Shown: positions 1-5,264 of the stretch, piece by piece
How the letters are laid out: the number at the start of each line of letters is the position of its first letter
Position numbering within the stretch: position 1 is the stretch's first letter
From: Ignavibacteriaceae bacterium
Lineage (GTDB): Bacteria > Bacteroidota > Ignavibacteria > Ignavibacteriales > Ignavibacteriaceae
NCBI GenBank assembly: GCA_022865965.1
Contig: JALHTS010000418.1
Location: 1-5,264 of the forward strand
Direction of reading: 5' to 3'
DNA: 5,264 nt
The notes under the pieces: model-generated
Told to the model about the DNA's origin: nothing
Databases searched by the model: none
What the model saw: only the letters and a program-made list of their open reading frames with translations
Program-made: the position numbers and the translations under genes

Positions 1-672
1 AGATTTGATTAATGAATGTGAAATTAAAGTAGGTTCAGCTTGAAATTCTACTTTAAACTTAGCGTCACCTGATACGAGTTTAAGTTTCGTAAATACAATA
101 AAATTCTGAATCATTTTATTTAATCTTACACCAGCATCATATATTGATTTGGAATATTCAATTATTGCAGGATCAGTATTCTCTTTATATCTGTCTATCA
201 ATAACTGAGCGTAGCCAATGATGGAAACCAGAGGTGTTCTGAATTCGTGTGGTAATTTATGAACAAGGCTCTTGCGCAAATCATGGAAGCGTTCTTTAAG
301 TTCTTGACTTTTATGTAACCTTGTTTTAATTGCTGATAAAAGGTCTTGTGTAAGAAATGGTTTTGTCAGGTAATCGTCCGCACCTAATTCCATACCTTTT
401 CTGATGTCACCTTTTTCTACTAACGCTGTGAGAAAAATAAAAGGAATAGACGAAGTTCTGGAATCTCTTCTTAGTTCCTTTAATACTTCGTGACCATTCA
501 CTCCGGGCATTTTTATATCACAAATAATTATATCGGGTAGTTCCGTGCGAGCAATGTCAATTCCTTCTGTACCATCAGCAGCCTGCAGGCATTTGAATCC
601 CTCAACCTCAAGAAAATCTGCAATGGCTTGTCTTAGATTATTTTCATCTTCTATTATTAAAATTCTATCCAT
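1..672 (-). CDS. Response regulator-histidine kinase fusion (REC-HisKA), 3' end cut off by the window edge
   Basis: The 224 visible residues start at the ATG at 672-670 and run open to the left edge, so the C-terminus is missing. Residues 1-120 form a canonical receiver domain: acidic pair E8/D9, phosphoacceptor D52 in ICDIKMPG, T82 in FLTAL and K104 in YLTKPF. A polar helical linker (about 108-138) leads into a HisKA dimerisation domain with H-box LPHEFRTPL, phospho-accepting H142. The ATPase domain expected after it is off the window. Such proteins are cytoplasmic (no signal peptide or membrane segment is seen here) and usually take phosphoryl or protein input through the receiver, which controls the attached kinase. 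The start fits the receiver family, whose beta-1 strand begins at about residue 3; the ribosome binding site is weak. It is transcribed divergently from pckA. Signal and output are unknown. The domain call is secure; the pathway is not. Confidence 0.93.
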   Translation of the reverse strand, partial: MDRILIIEDENNLRQAIADFLEVEGFKCLQAADGTEGIDIARTELPDIIICDIKMPGVNGHEVLKELRRDSRTSSIPFIFLTALVEKGDIRKGMELGADDYLTKPFLTQDLLSAIKTRLHKSQELKERFHDLRKSLVHKLPHEFRTPLVSIIGYAQLLIDRYKENTDPAIIEYSKSIYDAGVRLNKMIQNFIVFTKLKLVSGDAKFKVEFQAEPTLISHSLIKS

Positions 673-871
673 TTGGGTAATTCTTTGTAAATGTTAATGG
701 TTAATATAAAACTTTATTTGTAAAAAAATTAGTGTTATTATAAAAATATGAATTGTGCAAACCAGTAAATAATATTTATATTATACTCAAAATTGAATAT
801 TGCAAATACCAGACAATCAATAACAAAAGGTTCTTTTATATTTTAATTAATAAAATAATTTAGGAGTTATT
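673..871. promoter_or_regulatory. Divergent intergenic region with the promoters of the REC-HisKA gene and pckA
   Basis: This 199-base, very AT-rich gap lies between two divergently transcribed genes and must hold both of their promoters unless transcription enters from elsewhere. On the minus strand a perfect TATAAT lies at 742-737, about 65 bases before the REC-HisKA start, but no good -35 box is placed 16-18 bases upstream. On the plus strand TTGTGC (753-758) and TATATT (777-782) are 18 bases apart and form a weak sigma-70-like pair for pckA. In sequence this AT-rich such matches arise by chance, so the region is well supported but the individual boxes are not. An imperfect direct repeat (TGCAAA followed by CCAG) occurs at 756-765 and 801-812 and could be an operator. 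No ORF or RNA gene is seen. Confidence 0.5.
862..866 (+). promoter_or_regulatory. Ribosome binding site of pckA
   Basis: AGGAG ends five bases before the ATG at 872 and is the only strong Shine-Dalgarno match at any gene start in this window. It supports the chosen pckA start and suggests efficient translation; neither the REC-HisKA gene nor the methyltransferase has a comparable site. Confidence 0.85.
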
Positions 872-2473
872 ATGATACTTAAAGATAGTGTTATAAAAGA
901 ATTGCAAAGCTTAGGAATACGTAATATACGAGAGGTATTTTATAATTATGGAACTCCTGCTTTGTATGAGCAAGTAATAAGAAGGAGAGAAGGACTAATT
1001 GCACATTTAGGCCCTTTGGTTGTTAGAACAGGATATCATACAGGAAGAAGCCCTAAGGATAAATTTTTTGTTCGCGAACCTTCAAGTGAAAATAATATTT
1101 GGTGGGGAAAAGAAAACAGAGATATACCTGAAGATAATTTTGAAAGATTGTACTCTAAGATGAAAGCCTATATTCAGGGTAAAGATCTGTATGTTGAAGA
1201 TTGTTATGTAAGCGCTGATCCTACATATAAATTAGGTATAAGAGTTATTTCTGAAAATGCCTGGCATACTTTATTTGCCAAAAATATGTTCAGAAGATAT
1301 AACAGTGCTGAAGAATTGGAAAAACATAAAACTGATTTCACAATTATTCACATGCCGAATTACCACGCTGATAAAGAAGTTGATAGTACAAATTCGGAAG
1401 TTTTTGTAGTTGTAAATTTTGGAAAGAAACTTGTACTTATCGGTGGAACAAGTTATGGAGGTGAAATTAAAAAATCTATTTTCACAGTAATGAATTACCT
1501 AATGCCATTACAAAATGTAATGTCAATGCATTGCTCTGCAAATGTTGGCAAAGATGATGATGTTGCCCTGTTCTTTGGATTAAGCGGTACTGGTAAAACA
1601 ACACTTTCTGCCGATCCTAACAGAAGTTTAATTGGAGATGATGAGCATGGCTGGAGCGAAAATGGTGTATTTAATTACGAAGGTGGATGTTATGCAAAAG
1701 TTATCAGATTATCACCTGAAGCTGAGCCCGATATTTACGAGTGTACAAGAAGATTTGGAACAATTTTAGAAAATGTTCAGATTGATGCTCATAACAGAAA
1801 GCTTGATCTTGACGATGATACATTTACAGAAAATACACGGGCAGCTTATCCATTAACTCATCTTCCCAATATAGTCGCAAGCGGAATGGCTGGTCATCCT
1901 AAAAATATAATAATGCTTACTGCCGATGCATTCGGAACTCTTCCTCCAATTGCCAAACTAAGTGCTGAGCAGGCAATGTATCATTTTATATCCGGGTACA
2001 CTGCTAAAGTTGCAGGAACAGAAAAAGGTGTAACAGAACCTAAAGCTACCTTCAGTACATGTTTCGGTGCGCCTTTCATGGCTCTTCATCCAAATGTTTA
2101 TGCTAAACTTCTTGGACAAAAGATTAATAAGCATAAAGTAAATTGCTGGCTGGTTAATACAGGTTGGACAGGTGGACCTTATGGTGTTGGCAGTAGAATG
2201 AAAATACAACATACTCGTGCAATGTTAAGCGCTGCACTTGAAGGTAAACTGGATAAAGTTGAATACTTTACCGATCCGTTCTTTAACCTGCAGGTTCCAA
2301 AATCGTGTCCTAACGTGCCTGAAGAAATTCTTAATCCTAGAAATACTTGGTCTGATAAAAATGCTTATGATACACAAGCAAAAAAACTTGCTAATATGTT
2401 TATTAAAAACTTTGAACAGTATGCAGCGGATACTGATGACGCAATTAAAAAAGCCGGACCGAATAAATTCTGA
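872..2473 (+). CDS. pckA: Phosphoenolpyruvate carboxykinase, ATP-dependent
   Basis: The cytosolic enzyme converts oxaloacetate plus ATP to phosphoenolpyruvate, CO2 and ADP, the first committed step of gluconeogenesis; in some anaerobes it works in the reverse, CO2-fixing direction. The 533-residue length is typical of the ATP family (about 530-540). Visible motifs are the substrate-binding GYHTGRSPKDKF (R59, equivalent to E. coli R65); Y195 and GGEIKK with metal ligand K201; MHCSAN with metal ligand H220; the P-loop GLSGTGKTT at 236-244 (K242, T243); the kinase-2 motif LIGDDEHGW with metal ligand D257; and ENTRAAYPL with R323. All catalytic residues are present, so the enzyme should be active. 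The P-loop type and overall sequence separate it from the GTP-dependent family. The ATG at 872 is set by AGGAG five bases upstream. It appears monocistronic: its upstream neighbour is divergent and its downstream neighbour convergent. Regulation cannot be read from the sequence. Confidence 0.98.
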   Translation: MILKDSVIKELQSLGIRNIREVFYNYGTPALYEQVIRRREGLIAHLGPLVVRTGYHTGRSPKDKFFVREPSSENNIWWGKENRDIPEDNFERLYSKMKAYIQGKDLYVEDCYVSADPTYKLGIRVISENAWHTLFAKNMFRRYNSAEELEKHKTDFTIIHMPNYHADKEVDSTNSEVFVVVNFGKKLVLIGGTSYGGEIKKSIFTVMNYLMPLQNVMSMHCSANVGKDDDVALFFGLSGTGKTTLSADPNRSLIGDDEHGWSENGVFNYEGGCYAKVIRLSPEAEPDIYECTRRFGTILENVQIDAHNRKLDLDDDTFTENTRAAYPLTHLPNIVASGMAGHPKNIIMLTADAFGTLPPIAKLSAEQAMYHFISGYTAKVAGTEKGVTEPKATFSTCFGAPFMALHPNVYAKLLGQKINKHKVNCWLVNTGWTGGPYGVGSRMKIQHTRAMLSAALEGKLDKVEYFTDPFFNLQVPKSCPNVPEEILNPRNTWSDKNAYDTQAKKLANMFIKNFEQYAADTDDAIKKAGPNKF

Positions 2474-2533
2474 AAATGATAGTGATGTATCTTAAACTTA
2501 TAGTTTTCAAATTATTAAGTTATTTAATATTTG

Positions 2534-2561
2534 GTAGAGATGAATTGAAATTCGTCTCTAC
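2534..2561 (+). terminator. Hairpin between convergent genes, probable pckA terminator (possibly bidirectional)
   Basis: GTAGAGATGAAT (2534-2545) pairs with ATTCGTCTCTAC (2550-2561) around a TGAA loop, a 12-bp stem with one U-G wobble on the plus-strand RNA. On the minus-strand RNA the same pair becomes an A-C mismatch, so the stem is stronger in the pckA direction. It lies 60 bases after the pckA stop and is followed on the plus strand by a moderately U-rich tract (2562-2580), not a clean U run. On the minus strand it begins three bases after the methyltransferase stop and could end that operon too, but an A-rich stretch rather than a U tract follows. The palindrome could instead, or also, be a copy of a dispersed repeat. 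Confidence 0.65.
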
Positions 2562-2564
2562 TAG

Positions 2565-3509
2565 TTATTTCTGATTCTTTAGAGTATTTCTTTCCCAGAA
2601 AACACCACTATTAAAGCCTTGAATAGATTTATTTTTTTCTGCTGCTTGTAATCTTTTCAGTGTCAGGTAACAGTAATCTTTATTCAGCTCAACACCGCAA
2701 AATTTTCTGCCAAGCTTTTTCGATACAACAGCAGCTGTGCCTGATCCGAGAAAAGGATCGAACACAAAATCTCCTTCATCAGAACTGGCAAGAATTATTT
2801 TAGCCAGTAACTTTTCAGGTTTCTGGGTCGGATGATCGGTATTCTCAGGCATTGACCAGAAGGGAACAGTAATATCGGTCCAGATATTTGATGGATACGT
2901 ATCTCTGAATTTTATTCCTTTATCTTCATTCCAGTCTTTTGGCTGACCATTCACTTTGTAAGGGGCTAGAACATTTCTCCTTAGTTTTACTGAATCAACA
3001 TTAAATTTATAATTATCTGACATTGTGCAAAACCAGACATCTTCGGATGAATTTTTCCAGTTGACTTTAGCACCTCTTCCTTTTTCTCTTTCCCACGTAA
3101 TTCTGTTTCTAATAACAAAATATTTATTCAATACTCTTGCTGCTGCTGTTGAACTGTGCCAGTCGCTGCAAAAATAAACCGAAGCATTTTTCTTCAGTGT
3201 TTTTGATAATGGGGCTAACCAACTGTCAATCCATTTTTCATATTTATCATCATTCATTTTTTTGAAGTTCAATCCCGAGAAATCCTTAGTAAGATTGTAA
3301 GGTGGGTCGATAAACAAAAGATCAACAAAATTATTTGGAAGATGGTTAATTGCTTCGAACAAATCCTGATTAATTATCTGATTAGTTATACTCTTTAAAC
3401 TCACTTTTTGTTTTAAGCTAATCAAAGTTGATAAAAAATTTTCTTTATCGGATTCGGTTAATGTTAAGGTTCTATTTAAAGTTGCACGCTGTTTAGAAGA
3501 TTTGTTCAT
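2565..3509 (-). CDS. DNA methyltransferase, beta-class N6-adenine/N4-cytosine type
   Basis: This 314-residue protein transfers a methyl group from S-adenosylmethionine to an exocyclic amino group of adenine (more likely) or cytosine in a specific DNA site. Catalytic motif IV is DPPY at 68-71, within LLFIDPPYNL. Motif X is HPTQKP (226-231), and the SAM-binding motif I DPFLGSGT (251-258) is followed by an acidic residue, E274, in FCGVE. DPPY preceding the SAM-binding motif defines the beta class; the stretch at about 165-220 is where the target recognition region should lie. Residues 1-45 are a polar N-terminal extension before the core. The recognition site cannot be read from sequence. The ATG at 3509 is the only Met before the catalytic motif, but no Shine-Dalgarno site precedes it. 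It follows the hybrid kinase by 15 bases on the same strand and is probably co-transcribed with it. No endonuclease gene lies on either side, so it is either a solitary regulatory/protective methylase or half of a split system. Confidence 0.95.
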   Translation of the reverse strand: MNKSSKQRATLNRTLTLTESDKENFLSTLISLKQKVSLKSITNQIINQDLFEAINHLPNNFVDLLFIDPPYNLTKDFSGLNFKKMNDDKYEKWIDSWLAPLSKTLKKNASVYFCSDWHSSTAAARVLNKYFVIRNRITWEREKGRGAKVNWKNSSEDVWFCTMSDNYKFNVDSVKLRRNVLAPYKVNGQPKDWNEDKGIKFRDTYPSNIWTDITVPFWSMPENTDHPTQKPEKLLAKIILASSDEGDFVFDPFLGSGTAAVVSKKLGRKFCGVELNKDYCYLTLKRLQAAEKNKSIQGFNSGVFWERNTLKNQK

Positions 3510-3524
3510 CTGGAAAGTTTTTAT
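3510..3524 (-). promoter_or_regulatory. Kinase-methyltransferase junction, likely translational coupling site
   Basis: The 15 bases between the kinase stop codon (TAA, 3527-3525) and the methyltransferase ATG (3509-3507) contain no purine-rich Shine-Dalgarno element. The two genes are in the same reading phase, so five sense codons follow the stop before the ATG. The short gap, lack of a ribosome binding site and lack of room for a promoter suggest that the methyltransferase is translated by ribosomes that have just ended the kinase. This is an inference; in Bacteroidota-like bacteria many genes lack a Shine-Dalgarno site and are translated independently. Confidence 0.45.
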
Positions 3525-5264
3525 TTAGGAATTAAGAATATTCAAATATTTGTTTTTAAGAAGTATAAGTTCTTCGGTTATTATATAAACTTGTTCAATA
3601 AGTTTGTTGATGAGGAACATAGTTTCGCTATTCATTCTGTTTTTTACAGCGGCATTTTCAAGATCAATGCAGACATTTGAAGTAGCGGTAACTCCTAATG
3701 TTAATGCACTTCCTTTTAATTTATGGAGGTAAAATCTTAAGTTTTCAAAATTTCTTTGAGATGTTGCCTGCTTAATTTTCTCAATAGTTCTGGGGATATC
3801 ATTTATATAGACATCAAGCATCTCAATAAAAAACCGAAAATCGTCTTTTGATTTTATATCATTGAGAAAAGTAATGTCATCTTCTTTTATAAATGTGAAT
3901 ACAAGGTTTCCAGGTATTGATTTTACTAAAGTTTTTTCTCGTCTTTCATTTACTTTGCTTTTCCATTTATCAATAAGTTGTCGAAGTAATTCAATTGAAA
4001 CTGGTTTTGAAATGTAATCATCCATTCCCGCTTGAATATAATCTTTTTGATCCCCCGTCAGAGCATTAGCTGTCATTGCAATGATAACGGGTAATTTTTC
4101 TTCCGGAATTTCTTCTTTAATAATTTTCAATGCTTCGAGACCATCTAATTCGGGCATTAGAATGTCCATTAATACAATATCATAATGGTTATTTCTCACC
4201 GCATCAACAGCTTCTTTACCGTTAGCGGCAATATCCGGTTTATAACCTAGACGATTAAGCATTTTATTGGCAACCATTTGATTTATCGCATTATCTTCAA
4301 CGAGCAGAATCTTTATTTGATGATTTTTATCAAGCACATGTTCTGTTGGTTCTGCAAATTCTTTTTCGCTGAAATCTTTTTTTACTTCTAATAATTCAAG
4401 AAGAGCAGAATGAAATTTTTTCCCTTTAAGAGGTTTACTAATCGTTTTATATCTGAAATTTATTTCTAATTTGCTGTCATCAATTATTTCTCCAAGTATC
4501 GTTAATATTAAAACAGAGGAAAAAGATGGATTTATAGTTTCATTCAATTTAGAAAGCAAAGCTTCAATTTGTTTGTTCTTTGATGGATTGATAATTATAA
4601 AATCAAAAAGTAATTTTTCGCCATATTCTTTTTTCGCCTGATCCAAATCTTCAAAAAGAAAAGGAATCATTCCCCACCTTTGAGTAAGTGAAAGAATCAT
4701 TTGATCAATATTACCAGTATTGCTGATAATAAGTGCCTTTTTATTTTTTAACTCTGCTGAAGCTTCGAAAAGGTATAGTTTAATGTCAGAGGAAACTGTA
4801 TGAGTAGTAATCGTAAAAACAAATTCGCTTCCCAAACCTTCTTTACTGTTAACAGTTATTTCACCGCCCATAAGTTCAATAAGTCTTTTGCTGATCACTA
4901 AGCCTAAGCCCGTTCCGCCAAAACTTCTTGTTGTTGAAGAATCTGCCTGGCTAAAAGGATGAAAGAGTTTATGCATTCTCGACTCGGGAATTCCAATACC
5001 GGTATCTTTAACGCTAATTCTTAAAATGTAAGTTTTTTCATTAATAATTTCAGAAGTAACAGATATCGTTACTTCACCAACATGAGTAAATTTTACAGCA
5101 TTACTTAAAAGATTTGTAAGAACTTGTCTTAATCTTGTTACATCTCCATAAATTGCAAAGGGTGTAGATGTATCAATACTGTAACTGAGTTCAATATTTT
5201 TTTCAGCGGCTTTGGTAGCAATCAGGTCGAGCGAATCTTCAATACATTCTCTAAGGTCGAATGG
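3525..5264 (-). CDS. Hybrid sensor histidine kinase (HATPase-pseudoREC-REC-HPt), 5' end cut off by the window edge
   Basis: The frame is open from the right edge (5264) to the TAA at 3527-3525, giving 579 C-terminal residues. The N-terminal sensor and HisKA part are off the window, so the ATG at 4976 is internal. In visible-residue numbering, the ATPase domain has its N-box at 40-60 (GDVTRLRQ, NLLSNAVKFT), G1 at 87-93 (DTGIGIP), F-box LFHPFSQ at 100-106 and G2 GGTGLGL at 116-122. A degenerate receiver (about 171-296) has Asn226 where the phosphoacceptor Asp should be and has lost the acidic pocket, but keeps SKP (K277). A true receiver (316-434) has E323/D324, D367 in MDILMP, T398 and K420. 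An HPt domain (about 468-571) has H514 in HKLKGSALTLG. The order resembles BarA/GacS-type phosphorelay kinases, passing phosphate His-Asp-His to an external regulator. No membrane segment lies in the visible part. The domain calls are firm; signal and partner are unknown. It is probably co-transcribed with the following methyltransferase. Confidence 0.95.
   Translation of the reverse strand, partial: PFDLRECIEDSLDLIATKAAEKNIELSYSIDTSTPFAIYGDVTRLRQVLTNLLSNAVKFTHVGEVTISVTSEIINEKTYILRISVKDTGIGIPESRMHKLFHPFSQADSSTTRSFGGTGLGLVISKRLIELMGGEITVNSKEGLGSEFVFTITTHTVSSDIKLYLFEASAELKNKKALIISNTGNIDQMILSLTQRWGMIPFLFEDLDQAKKEYGEKLLFDFIIINPSKNKQIEALLSKLNETINPSFSSVLILTILGEIIDDSKLEINFRYKTISKPLKGKKFHSALLELLEVKKDFSEKEFAEPTEHVLDKNHQIKILLVEDNAINQMVANKMLNRLGYKPDIAANGKEAVDAVRNNHYDIVLMDILMPELDGLEALKIIKEEIPEEKLPVIIAMTANALTGDQKDYIQAGMDDYISKPVSIELLRQLIDKWKSKVNERREKTLVKSIPGNLVFTFIKEDDITFLNDIKSKDDFRFFIEMLDVYINDIPRTIEKIKQATSQRNFENLRFYLHKLKGSALTLGVTATSNVCIDLENAAVKNRMNSETMFLINKLIEQVYIITEELILLKNKYLNILNS

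Noticed and set aside
136..270. Pro before the phospho-His (LPHEFRTPL instead of the common SHELRTPL) as a damaged H-box
   Set aside because: The phospho-accepting His, following Glu and RTPL are intact, and Pro at this position is familiar in some REC-HisKA proteins, so it does not indicate loss of function.
1958..2212. Minus-strand open frame of 84 codons inside pckA
   Set aside because: It lies wholly antisense to the conserved pckA coding sequence, shows no recognisable domain and has no ribosome binding evidence; it is a shadow frame.
2238..2495. Plus-strand open frame of 85 codons overlapping the 3' end of pckA in another frame
   Set aside because: It overlaps the conserved C-terminus of pckA, has a low-complexity Leu/Lys/Ile-rich translation and no family resemblance.
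2495..2521. Short inverted repeat AACTTA / TAAGTT just after pckA as a terminator
   Set aside because: The stem is only six AT-rich pairs with a 15-base loop; it would be unstable, and the stronger hairpin at 2534-2561 lies just downstream.
2565..3509. A restriction-modification system around the methyltransferase
   Set aside because: The upstream neighbour is a histidine kinase and the downstream neighbour is convergent pckA; no endonuclease, specificity subunit or controller gene is visible.
3525..4976. Treating the ATG at 4976 as the true start of the hybrid kinase
   Set aside because: The same frame stays open to the right edge and encodes the ATPase N-box and G1 motif upstream of this Met, which lies inside the ATPase domain.

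Overview
The window is AT-rich (roughly one third G+C by eye) and densely coded. It carries four protein genes: two sensor-kinase-type signalling genes, each cut off by a window edge, an ATP-type PEP carboxykinase and a DNA methyltransferase. The low G+C, the Lys/Asn/Ile-rich proteins, the multidomain hybrid kinases and the mostly weak ribosome binding sites would fit a bacterium of the Bacteroidota/Ignavibacteriota type. This is an impression from composition and protein style, not a proof of taxonomy.

Layout. Positions 1-672 (minus strand) hold the N-terminal 224 residues of a protein with an N-terminal receiver domain followed by a histidine-kinase dimerisation/phosphoacceptor domain; its ATPase part lies beyond the left edge. 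A 199-base divergent intergenic region (673-871) carries the promoters for this gene and for pckA. pckA (872-2473, plus strand) is complete and has every catalytic motif of ATP-dependent PEP carboxykinase. A 12-bp hairpin at 2534-2561 separates pckA from the convergent minus-strand unit and probably terminates transcription. That unit, read right to left, is a large hybrid histidine kinase (from beyond 5264 to 3525: ATPase, degenerate receiver, true receiver, HPt) followed after 15 bases by a beta-class adenine/cytosine-N4 DNA methyltransferase (3509-2565).

How the genes relate. pckA is central gluconeogenic/anaplerotic metabolism and appears to be a single-gene unit. The hybrid kinase is a complete internal phosphorelay (kinase to receiver to HPt) whose final acceptor is not inside the protein; the receiver of the left-edge gene is one conceivable acceptor, but nothing in the sequence proves it. 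The kinase and methyltransferase are very likely co-transcribed. Their reading frames are in the same phase, separated only by one stop codon and five sense codons, and no clear ribosome binding site precedes the methyltransferase. No restriction endonuclease is visible beside the methyltransferase, so it looks like a solitary enzyme within this window.

I see no mobile element, CRISPR array, tRNA or rRNA. I do not see a convincing new biological system; the most notable points are the kinase-methyltransferase junction and the palindrome between the convergent genes.
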